64,000 bases of DNA from NCBI GenBank assembly GCA_016709445.1, contig JADJMV010000013.1, positions 62,001 to 126,000 on the forward strand, in the 5' to 3' direction. The DNA comes from Phycisphaerales bacterium (GTDB taxonomy: Bacteria > Planctomycetota > Phycisphaerae > Phycisphaerales > UBA1924). Below are positions 8,519-18,075 of the stretch, in pieces. The notes beneath the pieces were generated by a model. The model worked only from the letters and a program-made list of their open reading frames with translations. It was not told the DNA's origin and ran no database searches. The translations under genes were made by a program, and so were the position numbers. Each line of letters begins with the position of its first letter. Positions within the stretch are counted from its first letter, which is position 1.

Positions 8519-10057
8519 TCAGGGGTTGGGCATGATCCGAAGGATGAAGTCGCCGGCGAGCAGGGTCGCGGCCGAGATGAGCACAATGCCGGCGAGGTTA
8601 AGCCCGAGCCCGGCCCGCGCCATCTGGCCGATGGTGATGCGGCCGGAGCCGAAGACGATGGCGTTGGGCGGGGTCGCGACGGGGAGCATGAACGCCATCG
8701 AGGCGGCCAGCGTCGCGGGGACGAGGAGTCGGAGCGGGGGGATGCCCATCGCGACGGCGCCGGCCGCGAGGATGGGGAGGAACGCGGTGGTGACGGCGGT
8801 GTTGCTGGTGAGTTCGGTGAGGAGGATGACCACGGTGCAGACGAGGACGACGGCGAGCCAAACTTGGAGGTGGCCGAGGCCGGCGAGGGCGGCGCCGAGG
8901 TAGGAGTCGACGCCGTTGGCGCTGATGGCGGCGGCGAGGCTGAGGCCGCCGCCGAAGAGGAGGAGGACGCCCCAGGGGAGTCGCTCGGCGGTATGCCAGT
9001 CCATGGCGAAGGTGCGGGTGCGGGGCTGGACGGGGATGAGGAAGAGGGCGAGGGCGGCGGCGATGGCGATGGAGGCGTCGTTGAGGCCGGCGAGCGCGAC
9101 GAGCCCGTGCCGCGTGCCGAGTTCGGTGAGGAGGGGGCGGCCGATCCAGAGGAGGACGGTCGAGAAGAAGACGGCCATGACGATCCACTCGGCGCGGGAG
9201 ACGGGGCCGAGGGCGTGGAGTTCGCGCCGGATCATGTCGCGTCCGCCCGGGATCGTCTTGAGCCGCACGGGCTGGCTGATGAAGACGAGGTAGAACCAGG
9301 CGACGGGAAGGTAGAGCGCGACGAGGGGGACGCCAAGGAGGAGCCAGTGGGCGAACGAGAGCTCGATATGGAGATTGGAGGAGAGGTAGCCCTTGAGGAT
9401 GGCGTTGGGCGCGGTGCCGATGAGCGTGGCGACCCCGCCGATGGAGGACGCGTAGGCGACGCCGAGGAGGAGCGTGGAGTCGAAGTTTGGATCAGGGGAG
9501 GGGGCCTCTCCCGGCGGGGTGCCCGGGGGAGCGTGGCGGGCGGCGACGAGTGAGATGACGCTGAGGGCGATGGGCAGCATCATGATGGTGGTGGCCGTGT
9601 TGGAGACCCACATGCTGATCACGGCGCTGGCGACCATGAAGCCGGCGATAAGACGGCGGGGGCTTGTTCCCACCGCGAGGAGCGTGAGGTAGGCGATCCG
9701 GCGGTGCAGGCTCGAGCGCTCCATGGCCAGGCCGAGGATGAACCCGCCCAGAAAGAGGAAGATGACGTCGTTGGCGTAGGGAGCGGCGGCGGCCTTGATG
9801 CCCGCGGCGCCGCTGAGGGGCAGGCAGACGAGCGGGAGCAGCGCGGTGGCGCTGAGCGGGATCGCCTCGGTCAGCCACCAGGCCGCCATGAGCACGGCAA
9901 GCGCGGCGGTGGCGCGCCCCGGGTCCGACAGCCCTTGGTCGGGGGCCGCCCCCCCAGGGAGCAGGAAGTAGGCGAGCGCGGCGAGCAGGGGGCCGACCAA
10001 GAGTCCGGCCCACGAGACGCGGGAGTGCAGCCCCTGATGTGGGTCTGTGCCGACCAT
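8519..10057 (-). CDS. SLC13/DASS-family sodium:anion (dicarboxylate-type) symporter
   Basis: This is a polytopic inner-membrane carrier of the divalent anion:Na+ symporter family, which imports dicarboxylates, citrate, sulfate or phosphate. Over its 512 residues, about 12 hydrophobic segments are visible. The family's paired Ser-Asn-Thr sites appear as VSNTATTIMMLP (first half) and TSNTAVTTAFLP (second half). The characteristic WWLTEAIPLSATALLP segment lies near the N-terminus, and PVATPPNAIVFGSG near the C-terminus. The exact anion cannot be told from sequence. It is divergent from the flavoprotein at 10126, sharing a 68-bp intergenic space. Confidence 0.9.
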   Translation of the reverse strand: MVGTDPHQGLHSRVSWAGLLVGPLLAALAYFLLPGGAAPDQGLSDPGRATAALAVLMAAWWLTEAIPLSATALLPLVCLPLSGAAGIKAAAAPYANDVIFLFLGGFILGLAMERSSLHRRIAYLTLLAVGTSPRRLIAGFMVASAVISMWVSNTATTIMMLPIALSVISLVAARHAPPGTPPGEAPSPDPNFDSTLLLGVAYASSIGGVATLIGTAPNAILKGYLSSNLHIELSFAHWLLLGVPLVALYLPVAWFYLVFISQPVRLKTIPGGRDMIRRELHALGPVSRAEWIVMAVFFSTVLLWIGRPLLTELGTRHGLVALAGLNDASIAIAAALALFLIPVQPRTRTFAMDWHTAERLPWGVLLLFGGGLSLAAAISANGVDSYLGAALAGLGHLQVWLAVVLVCTVVILLTELTSNTAVTTAFLPILAAGAVAMGIPPLRLLVPATLAASMAFMLPVATPPNAIVFGSGRITIGQMARAGLGLNLAGIVLISAATLLAGDFILRIMPNP

Positions 10058-10125
10058 CGCGGCAGCCTATCGCAAGGGGTCGCGAGGCGGGCGGGCCCGG
10101 GGCCGGCCCCGCGTAGAATCGCCGG

Positions 10126-11211
10126 ATGCACCAGAGCGAAGTGGCGATCGTGGGCGCGGGGCCGATCGGGCTCGAGGCGGCCGTGGCGTTGGGCCGGGCC
10201 GGCGTTTCGAGCGTCGTGCTCGAGGCCGGAGAGATCGGCGCGACCTTCGGCTGGTGGGCGCCGGGGACGCGGTTCTTCTCGAGCCCGGAGCGGATCGCCA
10301 TCGCGGGTGTGCCGCTGGTCATCGCCGGCGAAGAGAAGGCGACGCGGGAGGATTACCTGCGGTATCTCCGGCACGTGGCGCAGCAGTTCGCCGTGGATGC
10401 GCGGACGTTCGAGCGGGTTGTCGCCGTGGAGCGGGCCGGGGAAGGCTTCGAGCTGCGGACGGTGCGGAGCGCCCACGGCGTGGGCGGACCGGCGGAACTC
10501 GCGGAGGGTGCACGGGTCGGGGGCGAGGCCGCCGCCGTGTATCGGGCGGAGAAGGTCGTGCTGGCCATCGGGGATATGCACCGGCCACGACTGGTGGGCG
10601 TGCCCGGCGAGAACCTGCCGCACGTGAGCCACTACCTGCAGGATCCGCACGTGTACTACGGGCGTCGGGTGGTGATCGTCGGCGGCCGCAACTCGGCGGT
10701 GGAGGCGGCGATCCGGCTGTACCGGGTCGGGGCCCAAGTCACGCTGTGTCAGCGGAAGGCGGAACTGGAGCGCGACCGGATCAAGTACTGGCTGCTCCCC
10801 GAGCTGGAGTGGCTGATCGAGAAGGGCAAGATCAGCTTCCACGCCGGCACGGGCGTGCGCGAGATCGGCTCGACCTCGGTCGTGATGGATCGGGCCGGAG
10901 CGGGGCGATTCGAGGTCGCGGCCGACGCGGTGCTGCTCCTGACGGGGTATGTGCAGGACACCCGGCTCTTCGACATGCTCGGGATCGATTTGGTTGGCGC
11001 GGAGCGGCGACCCCGGTTCGACCACGACACGATGGAGACGAACGCGCCGGGGGTCTATGTCGCCGGGACGGCGGTGGGGGGGAGCCAGGCACGGGCGCGG
11101 GTGTTCATCGAGAACTCGCACGAGCATGTGGAGCGGATCGTCGCGGCGATCGCGGGCAGGCGGGCGCCGGGGCTGGAGTTGCCGGTCTTCGAGGGGAACG
11201 AGGAGAGTTGA
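10126..11211 (+). CDS. ypdA: YpdA-like FAD/NAD(P)-dependent oxidoreductase
   Basis: This is a two-dinucleotide-fold flavoprotein resembling YpdA, the NADPH-dependent bacillithiol-disulfide reductase. The FAD motif GAGPIG is at residues 10-15 and the NAD(P)H motif VIVGGRNSAVEAA at about 185. Further YpdA-like signatures are FGWWAPGTRFFSSPE after the FAD fold and KYWLLPELEWLI in the middle. There is no CxxC redox pair, so it is not an ordinary thioredoxin reductase. The ATG at 10126 follows a TAGAAT hexamer at 10114-10119 that could be a -10 box, but no good -35 is evident. Whether the host makes bacillithiol is not shown here. Confidence 0.8.
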   Translation: MHQSEVAIVGAGPIGLEAAVALGRAGVSSVVLEAGEIGATFGWWAPGTRFFSSPERIAIAGVPLVIAGEEKATREDYLRYLRHVAQQFAVDARTFERVVAVERAGEGFELRTVRSAHGVGGPAELAEGARVGGEAAAVYRAEKVVLAIGDMHRPRLVGVPGENLPHVSHYLQDPHVYYGRRVVIVGGRNSAVEAAIRLYRVGAQVTLCQRKAELERDRIKYWLLPELEWLIEKGKISFHAGTGVREIGSTSVVMDRAGAGRFEVAADAVLLLTGYVQDTRLFDMLGIDLVGAERRPRFDHDTMETNAPGVYVAGTAVGGSQARARVFIENSHEHVERIVAAIAGRRAPGLELPVFEGNEES

Positions 11212-11232
11212 GGAGGCTCCGAATCAAATCGC

Positions 11233-13896
11233 TCACCCCGTGCTCTGCATCGCGGCCGCGAGGGCGTTGACGCTCAGCAGCACGAGCATCTGCACCCGCG
11301 TGCGCTCCGGTCCCTCGGGCGTCTCGTGGCAGCGGTGGATCAGCTCGACCTGGAGCGTGTTGATGAGGTCGGTATCGGGGTTGCGCTCGCGGATCGAGGC
11401 CTGGATCACGCGGTTGTTGTCCAGGAGATCGGCTTGCCCGGTCACGGCAAGGATGGCGCGGCGGGCACGGTCGAACTCCGCGGCGACCTCGGTGTGGACG
11501 GCCGAGCCCGCGTCGCCGTAGGCCGCGGCCATGACGAGGCGGGCTCGTGCCATCTCCTGCTGGGCATTGTCGATGAAGGTGCGGAAGTACGAGCCCTCGG
11601 CGTAGGCGCCTCGGCAGAGCTCGAGGCGAGCGGGCTCGTCGAGCACGAGCGCGGCGAAGGCGGTGCCGATGCCGTACCAGCCCGGGACGTTGAGACGCAT
11701 CTGCGTCCACGAGAAGACCCAGGGGATGGCGCGGATCGTCTCGAATGTGACGTCGGCCCCGGCGCGGGAGACGGGGCGCGAGGCGATGGGCAGTTCGCCG
11801 ATGAAGAGCACGGGCGACGAAGCGAGGAACCAGGGCCAGAAGTCGGGGCGCTCGACGAGGGCGCGGTAGTGCCGCATGGATGCGAGGCTGAGGTCGGTCA
11901 TGAGCCCGTCAAGGTCGGTGGCGGCCTCGGGGGCTTCGGCGCATTCGGGCCGGCTCGCGGCGGCCAGGAGGGTCGCGTTGACGATCTGCTCGAGGTGTCG
12001 TCGGGCGAGTTCGGGGAGGGTATAGCGGAAGGTGATGACCTCGCCCTGCTCGGTGAAGCGGAGGCGCCCCGAGCGGCTGTGGGCCGGGGCCGCGAGTATG
12101 GCGCGGTTGGCGCGCCCGCCGCCCCGGGCGACGGTGCCGCCGCGCCCGTGGAAGAACCGCAGTTCGACGCCGGCCCGCGAGCAGACCTCGGCGAGTTCGC
12201 CCTGGGCCTGGCGGAGGCGCCAGTTGGCCATCCAGTAGCCGCCGTCCTTGTTGCTGTCGGAATACCCGAGCATGATCTCCTGGAAGGAGCCCCGGGCGCG
12301 GAGGTGTTCGCGGTAGACCGGATCGGCGAAGAGGTCTCGCATGAGCTGGCCGGCGTTGGCGAGGTCGTCGACGGTCTCGAAGAGCGGGGTGATGTCGAGG
12401 TCGCTCTCAGCCCCGTTGGGCCCGTGGCGCCACAGGCCGACTTCGCGCATGAGCAGCAGCACCTCGAGCAGGTGCGAGCGCTCGTGGGTCATGCTGATGA
12501 CGTAGGAGCCGATCGACTCGGGGTGCAGGGGATTCGTCTCGGCGAGCAGCTCGAAGACATCGAGCAGTTCGCGGGTGGGGGCGGACACCTCGGCCCGGCG
12601 GCTGAGCAGCGGGCGGTCGAGGGCCAGCTCGGCGTGGAGCAGTGTGAGTCGCGACGCCTCGTCGCGGGCGGCGTAGTCGGGGCAGACGCCGGCGGCGCGG
12701 AGCATCTCGTCGACGGCGGCCTCGTGCACGCGGCTGTGCTGGCGGATATCGAGGGCCGCGAGGTGCAGGCCGAAGGCGCGGGCCCGCACGATCATGTCCG
12801 CGATGGGGCCGCGCTGCGCCACCTCGCCGAGGCCGGCGTGCTCGAGCGCCCGCCGCAGCAGCTCGAGATCGGCCCGGAGCCGGGCGGTGGTGTAGGCCGG
12901 ATCTCGCCGCAGACGCTCGCGCATGTGCACGAGCTTGACACGGAACGGCTCGTGGGAGAGGTGCCTGAGGCTCTCCGCGGCGACCGGCGACTCGGCGGCC
13001 TCGCGCTCGAGGTCGGCCGCGAGTTCGGGCAGGATCGGGACCCGGCGATCCGACGGGCTCAGCTCGCGACGGAGCCGCTCGATCGAATCGATCCAGAGGT
13101 CGCGGGCGGCGTCACGCATCATGGAGAGGGTCTGGCGTGTGACCGGTGCGGTGACGAACGGGTTGCCGTCGCGATCGCCGCCGATCCACGACCGGTACCG
13201 CAGGATGGCGGGCAGGTCGGGGCGCGCCCCGAAGGCCTCTTCCATGGCGTCGGCGACGTCGCGGTGGATGGTGGGCACGGCCTCCCAGATGATCCCCGAG
13301 AGGTGGTGCAGCCCGTTGCGGACCTCGTCGAGCACGTCGAGTCGCCTGGCGCGGACCTCGTCGGTGGCGGCCAGGAGCGCGAGCGTTTGTCTGGCGCGGC
13401 TCTCATTGCGGGCCTGCTCGGCGGGCGTCTGGCCCCCGGCCTCGCGGGCCTCGAGGCACTCGGCGATGTGGCGTTGCTTCTCGAGCACGGCGCGTCGGCG
13501 GGTCTCCGTGGGATGGGCGGTGAGGGTGGGCTGGATATCCAGCCGCGCGAGCGAGCGCTCCAGGTCGGCGCGGGAGAGACCCTGGGCGGCGAGCGTCAGC
13601 ACGGCTTCCCGGATCGATTCGGGCCGGGGCTCGGCACGTTCGCGCTCGCGACGACGGTTGACCCTTACGATGTGCAGCTGCTCGGCCTTGTTCCGGAGGT
13701 GGAAGCGGATGGTCAGCCGCTTGAGGATGTGCTGGATCTCCTCGAGGGGCAGGTCGCGCAGCGGGCGCTCCGTCTGGACGCCCCCGGCGACCGCCTCGGC
13801 GGCGGACCGGACCAGTTCCGCGGCGTCGGTCGGTGGGGCCACCTCGTCCAGCAGCGCGTGGAGCCAGCGGACATCCTGATGCAGTGCGTCTTCCAT
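11233..13896 (-). CDS. ppc: Phosphoenolpyruvate carboxylase
   Basis: Cytoplasmic PEP carboxylase adds bicarbonate to PEP to give oxaloacetate, replenishing the TCA cycle. The 887-residue product has the normal bacterial length. Catalytic landmarks are LTAHPTETRRR with His128, GYSDSNKDGGYW in the middle, and the glycine-rich loop FHGRGGTVARGGGR. The C-terminus ends in an alpha-helical region with a final Thr-Gly rather than the common Asn-Thr-Gly. It converges with the ypdA-like gene (21-bp gap) and follows ppk by 27 bp on the same strand, so ppk and ppc may be co-transcribed. Confidence 0.95.
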   Translation of the reverse strand: MEDALHQDVRWLHALLDEVAPPTDAAELVRSAAEAVAGGVQTERPLRDLPLEEIQHILKRLTIRFHLRNKAEQLHIVRVNRRRERERAEPRPESIREAVLTLAAQGLSRADLERSLARLDIQPTLTAHPTETRRRAVLEKQRHIAECLEAREAGGQTPAEQARNESRARQTLALLAATDEVRARRLDVLDEVRNGLHHLSGIIWEAVPTIHRDVADAMEEAFGARPDLPAILRYRSWIGGDRDGNPFVTAPVTRQTLSMMRDAARDLWIDSIERLRRELSPSDRRVPILPELAADLEREAAESPVAAESLRHLSHEPFRVKLVHMRERLRRDPAYTTARLRADLELLRRALEHAGLGEVAQRGPIADMIVRARAFGLHLAALDIRQHSRVHEAAVDEMLRAAGVCPDYAARDEASRLTLLHAELALDRPLLSRRAEVSAPTRELLDVFELLAETNPLHPESIGSYVISMTHERSHLLEVLLLMREVGLWRHGPNGAESDLDITPLFETVDDLANAGQLMRDLFADPVYREHLRARGSFQEIMLGYSDSNKDGGYWMANWRLRQAQGELAEVCSRAGVELRFFHGRGGTVARGGGRANRAILAAPAHSRSGRLRFTEQGEVITFRYTLPELARRHLEQIVNATLLAAASRPECAEAPEAATDLDGLMTDLSLASMRHYRALVERPDFWPWFLASSPVLFIGELPIASRPVSRAGADVTFETIRAIPWVFSWTQMRLNVPGWYGIGTAFAALVLDEPARLELCRGAYAEGSYFRTFIDNAQQEMARARLVMAAAYGDAGSAVHTEVAAEFDRARRAILAVTGQADLLDNNRVIQASIRERNPDTDLINTLQVELIHRCHETPEGPERTRVQMLVLLSVNALAAAMQSTG

Positions 13897-13923
13897 CGGG
13901 GGAGAGTACGGCGCTCGGGTCGC

Positions 13924-16038
13924 CTACACGGCGTTGGCCGCCCGGGCGAGGTGCATGAGGGCGCGAAAGGAGCCGCTCGCCTCCGGAGATTCCTCTTCGG
14001 CATCCGGCGGGGGGGTGCGCAGGATGTACGAGCCGTCGGGCTGCAGGTCCCACGCGCGCTTCTGGTCGCGGGTCAGGATGCTGCGGAGGCGGCAGAGCCG
14101 GGCCTTGGCCGCCCCGTCATACACGGGGCACGCCGCCTCGACGCGGGCGTTGAGGTTTCGGTACATCCAGTCGCCCGAGCCGATGTACCAATCGCCCTCG
14201 GCGGGGTCTTCCCGGCCGTTGGCGAAGTGGAAGACCCGGGAGTGCTCGAGGAACCTCCCGACGATCGACCAGACGCGGATGGTGGGGCTGAGCCCCGGCA
14301 CGCCCGGGCGCAGGCAGCAGAAGCCCCGGACGACCAGGTCGATCGGCACGCCGGCCTGCGAGGCCTCGTAGAGCTTCTCGGTGATCTTGATGTCCTCGAG
14401 GGCGTTCATCTTGGCGAAGATGCGCGAGGGCCGGCCCGCACGGGCGTTCTCGATCTCGCGGTCGATGAGCTGCTCGAATTTGGCCCGCATCGCCACCGGG
14501 GCGACGAGCAGCTCGTTGTACTCGGTCTGGGCGCTCCGGCCGGTCAGCAGGTTAAACAGCGCGACGACATCCTCGGTGATCCGGGGGTTGCAGGTCAACA
14601 GGCCGAGGTCGGTGTAGAGCTGGGCCGTCGTCGTGTTGTAGTTCCCGGTGCCGACGTGCGCATAGCACCGCAGCCCACGCGATTCACGGCGGACGACAAG
14701 CGAACACTTGCAGTGCGTCTTGAGGCCCACCACGCCGTAGGCGACGTGCACCCCGTGCTTCTCGAGCATCCGGGCGAACCGCAGGTTCTTCTGCTCGTCG
14801 AACCGCGCCCGCAACTCCACCAGACACGCCACCTGCTTGCCGTCCTCCGCCGCGCGGATCAGCGACGCGACGAAGGGCGAGTCGCGGCTGGTCCGGTAGA
14901 TCGTCTGCTTGATCGCCAGGACGTCGGGGTCCCTCGCCGCGGCCGCGATGAAGCGCTCGACGCTCGCGTGGAACGATTCGTACGGGTGGTGCAGCAGCAG
15001 GTCGCGCTCGCGGATCAGCGAGAAGATGTCGGTCTTCTCGTCGGCGAGCACGGCCGGGACGACGGGCCGGTAGGGCGAGAGCTTGAGATCCGGCCGGTCC
15101 AGCGAGGCGATCTCGAAGAGGTCCTGGTATTCGAGCGGACCGCGCCGGGAGTAGACATCCTCCGGGCCCAGGCCGAGGGCGTCGAGCACCACCCCGAGCA
15201 CCTCCGGGGAGGGCCTCTCCGGGGACTCCAGCCGCACCGCGCTGGCGAAACGGCGGAGCTGCAGCTCGGCCTCGACATATTCGTAGAGGTTCTCGTTCTC
15301 GTCCTCCTTGGTCTCGATCGAGGCGTTGCGCGTGAGTCGGAAGGGCATGACGTCGTGGATCGTCATGCCCGGGAACAAGTCGTCCAGGTTGTTGCGGATC
15401 AGCTCGTCGAGCGGGAGCAGACGCAGATCCCCCGGCTCCTCGCGGATCCGGATGAACCGCGGGAGCACATCGGGGATCTTGATCCTCGCGAACGCCCGCT
15501 CGCCCGTCCCGGGAGAGCCCACCAGCACACCGAGATTCTCGGAGAGGTTCGAGATGAACGGGAACTTGTGCCCCGGGTCCACCGCCAGCGGCGTCAGCAC
15601 CGGGAAGACATTGTCCCGGTACCAGCTCTCTATCCGCGGCCGCTCTGTCTCCGTGAGCTGCTCGTACCGCAGCACGTGGATCCCCGCGCCCGCGAGTTCG
15701 GGCACCGCCCGCGTGAGCCAGAACTCCGCCTGCTCGGCCTGCAGCGCCGACGCCCGCTCCCGGATCAACGCCAGCGCCTCCGACGGCGAATGGCCGTCGG
15801 GCGTCGGCGTCTCCAGCCCGCTGAGCACGAACCGCTTGAGCAGCCCCACCCGCTTCATGAAAAACTCGTCGAGGTTGCTCGAGAAGATCGCGAGAAACTT
15901 CACGCGCTCCAGCAGCGGGAACGAGTCGTCCCCCGCCTGCGCAAGCACGCGGCTGTTGAACTCCAGCCACGAAAGGTCCCGGTTGAGATACCGGCTCTCG
16001 GTCGCGTCGCTCGTCGTCGGGGCGGGCATGGTCGTCAT
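13924..16038 (-). CDS. ppk1: Polyphosphate kinase 1
   Basis: PPK1 polymerises the ATP gamma-phosphate into polyphosphate at the inner membrane. The 704-residue protein opens with the family N-terminal domain (YLNRDLSWLEFNSRVL, then FLAIFSSNLDEFFMKRVG). The autophosphorylated-histidine region CYAHVGTGNYNTTTA and the second catalytic region GRFLEHSRVFHF with IGSGDWMYRNLN follow in order. The last ~25 residues, rich in Glu, Ser and Ala, look like a disordered tail. The start at 16038 is 27 bp downstream of the PTPS paralogue on the same strand; an alternative ATG lies three codons in. Confidence 0.95.
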   Translation of the reverse strand: MTTMPAPTTSDATESRYLNRDLSWLEFNSRVLAQAGDDSFPLLERVKFLAIFSSNLDEFFMKRVGLLKRFVLSGLETPTPDGHSPSEALALIRERASALQAEQAEFWLTRAVPELAGAGIHVLRYEQLTETERPRIESWYRDNVFPVLTPLAVDPGHKFPFISNLSENLGVLVGSPGTGERAFARIKIPDVLPRFIRIREEPGDLRLLPLDELIRNNLDDLFPGMTIHDVMPFRLTRNASIETKEDENENLYEYVEAELQLRRFASAVRLESPERPSPEVLGVVLDALGLGPEDVYSRRGPLEYQDLFEIASLDRPDLKLSPYRPVVPAVLADEKTDIFSLIRERDLLLHHPYESFHASVERFIAAAARDPDVLAIKQTIYRTSRDSPFVASLIRAAEDGKQVACLVELRARFDEQKNLRFARMLEKHGVHVAYGVVGLKTHCKCSLVVRRESRGLRCYAHVGTGNYNTTTAQLYTDLGLLTCNPRITEDVVALFNLLTGRSAQTEYNELLVAPVAMRAKFEQLIDREIENARAGRPSRIFAKMNALEDIKITEKLYEASQAGVPIDLVVRGFCCLRPGVPGLSPTIRVWSIVGRFLEHSRVFHFANGREDPAEGDWYIGSGDWMYRNLNARVEAACPVYDGAAKARLCRLRSILTRDQKRAWDLQPDGSYILRTPPPDAEEESPEASGSFRALMHLARAANAV

Positions 16039-16065
16039 GGCGGTCGCGCTGCCTGTCGTCGGGGC

Positions 16066-16446
16066 TCAGAGGTCCGGCGTGTACGTCGCGGCGCACCCGG
16101 CGGCCTCGGTCACGCGGCACGAGGCCACCCGCGTGCCGAGGGGCAGCATAGCCCCCAGAGCCGACTGCACCCCCTCGGCGATGTGCCGCGCCACATGCTC
16201 CGCCGTCGGATTCACCCGGTCGAACGGTGGCGTGGCATTCAGGTCGCCGTTCTGGAACGGTCCCGTCACCTCCCGCAGGGCGGCCTCCACCGCGTGGAAG
16301 TCGCACAGCAGCCCGTCGCCGTCCAGCGTCGGACCCGCGATCGTCAGCGTCACACGCCAGTTGTGGCCGTGAACCCGCTCCCTCGACCCGCCCATCACAA
16401 TCGCGTGGGCGGCGCAGAACTCGCTCTCGACAGACAGGTGGAACAT
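16066..16446 (-). CDS. Second PTPS/QueD-family T-fold protein with Glu in place of the catalytic Cys
   Basis: A 126-residue member of the 6-pyruvoyl-tetrahydropterin synthase/QueD family. Zinc ligands are present (His14 in FCAAH, His26 and His28 in VHGHNW), and the FHAVEAALREV helix and TAEHVARHIAEGV segment fit the fold. It lacks the C-x3-HGH cysteine of the queD gene at 1880; instead it reads S-R-E-R-V-H-G-H, putting Glu23 in an E-x2-HGH context. That pattern resembles the PTPS-III group, reported to replace FolB (dihydroneopterin aldolase) in folate synthesis, but this assignment is an inference. It is divergent from the phosphohexomutase, with a 129-bp spacer, and lies directly upstream of ppk1. 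Confidence 0.82.
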   Translation of the reverse strand: MFHLSVESEFCAAHAIVMGGSRERVHGHNWRVTLTIAGPTLDGDGLLCDFHAVEAALREVTGPFQNGDLNATPPFDRVNPTAEHVARHIAEGVQSALGAMLPLGTRVASCRVTEAAGCAATYTPDL

Positions 16447-16575
16447 CGGGGGAGTATAAGTGGGGGGAAGGGATCCAGTGACAGCGGGACACGGGGACGG
16501 CTGGCGAGGATCCAGGCCCGGGGGCGACGAGAGCGAGTGCCGGGGGGTAGGCTGTGGACGTGGAAGGAGGCGGTG

Positions 16576-18025
16576 ATGAGTGATGCGCCCTTGATGCTCG
16601 GGGTGAGCGGCTGCCGCGGGATCGTGGGCGAGAGCCTCACGCCCGAGGTCGCCTCGAGGTTTGCCGGGGCGTTCGGTGCGTGGGTGCGCGAGAGCCGGCC
16701 AGCCGGGGCCAGGGTCGTGCTCGGACGCGACGGCCGGGCCGGCGGCCACGTGATCCACCACGCCGCCATCGCCGGACTCTGCGCCGCCGGGTGCGACGTG
16801 ATCGATCTCGGGGTCGAGATGACGCCCACCGTCGGCGTCATGGTCGACGAACTCGAGGCCGACGCCGGGATGATCCTCACCGCCAGCCACAACCCCCAGG
16901 AGTGGAACGGCCTCAAGTGCCTCGTCCGCGAAGCCGGCGCCCGGGGCCCCTCCGCCTGTGCCCCCGACGCCGCGACCGCCGCCCACATCGTCGAACGCTT
17001 CCACGCCGGGGCCGCGGGGGGACGGCGGTGGGATGCCCTGGGCCGGGTCTTCCTCCAGCGCGACGCCGCGGCCCTGCACGTCGGGCGCGTCCTCGAGCGC
17101 TTCGGCCAGGACCTGCTCACGGCGATCGAGGCGATGAAGCCCACCGTCGTCCTCGACTCGGTCAACAGCGCGGGCGTCGTCGCCGGGCGCCGCCTGCTCG
17201 AACGCATGGGCTGCCGCGTCGTCCACCTCGGCAACGAGGACACCGGCCTCTTCCCCCACACCCCCGAGCCCACGCGCGACAACCTCACGGGCCTCTGCCA
17301 GGCCGTCCGCGAGCACGGCGCCATCGCCGGCTTCGCCCAGGACCCCGACGGCGACCGCCTCGCCATCGTCGACGAACGCGGACGCTACATCGGCGAAGAG
17401 TTCACCCTCGTGCTTGCCGCCCGCGAGGCCATCGAGCTGGGCCTGCGCCAGCGAGAGCGCCGCAGCCGCGCCGTCGCCGTCAACCTCTCCACCAGCCGCA
17501 TGATCGACGACGTCGCCGCCGAATACGGCGTCGCCGTCGAGCGCACCCGCGTCGGCGAGGCCAATGTGGTCGAGGCGATGAAGCGGGGCGAGATGGTCAT
17601 CGGGGGCGAGGGCAACGGCGGCGTCATCTGGTCGAGCGTCACCTACGTCCGCGACTCGCTCGGGGCCATGGCCCTCGTCCTCGCCGCGATCGCCCGCACC
17701 AACCGCCAGCTCAGCGCCCTCGCCGGATCCATCCCCAACTACGCCATCGAGAAGCGCAAGGTCGACATCGCCTCCCGCGCCGACGCGGGCCCCGCCGGCG
17801 ACAAGGTGGCCGCCTGGGCCGCCCACGACCCCCAGGCCAGGGTGGATACCCAGGACGGCGTGCGGGTCGACTGGCCCGACTGCCCCCACGCCGGCGGCGG
17901 GGCGGCCTGGGTCCACGTCCGCGCCAGCAACACCGAGCCCATCATGCGCCCTCATCGCCGAGGCCCGCACCGCCGAAGGCGCCTCGACGCTGCTCGATGA
18001 AACCGCCGGGGTCATCGCCCGCTAG
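16576..18025 (+). CDS. Phosphohexomutase (phosphoglucomutase/phosphomannomutase/GlmM type), frameshifted near the 3' end
   Basis: An alpha-D-phosphohexomutase interconverting hexose-1- and -6-phosphates. The phosphoserine loop is TASHNPQEWNG with Ser104, the metal loop is DPDGDRLAIVD, the sugar loop GEGNGGVIW, and the C-terminal phosphate loop VRASNTEPIMR. GGAGG at 16566-16570 precedes the ATG at 16576. Right after the phosphate loop the frame leaves homology: the reading that starts the gene ends at 17998-18000 after an Arg-rich tail. Removing one C from the run near 17949-17951 restores LIAEARTAEGASTLLDE and a stop at 18023-18025, the expected C-terminal helix. Either a sequence error or a recent lesion; the active site is untouched. 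GlmM, ManB or Pgm specificity is not resolvable. Confidence 0.85.
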
Positions 18026-18075
18026 CGCCCCGCATCAGCCCCCGCAAGGCCCCCTCGGCGTATGCTTCACCCGCC

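Noticed and set aside
11326..16575. Long + strand open frame opposite ppc and ppk1, continuous with the phosphohexomutase
   Set aside because: The homologous part starts at 16576 with a good ribosome-binding site; the upstream extension is only the antisense of ppc and ppk1.
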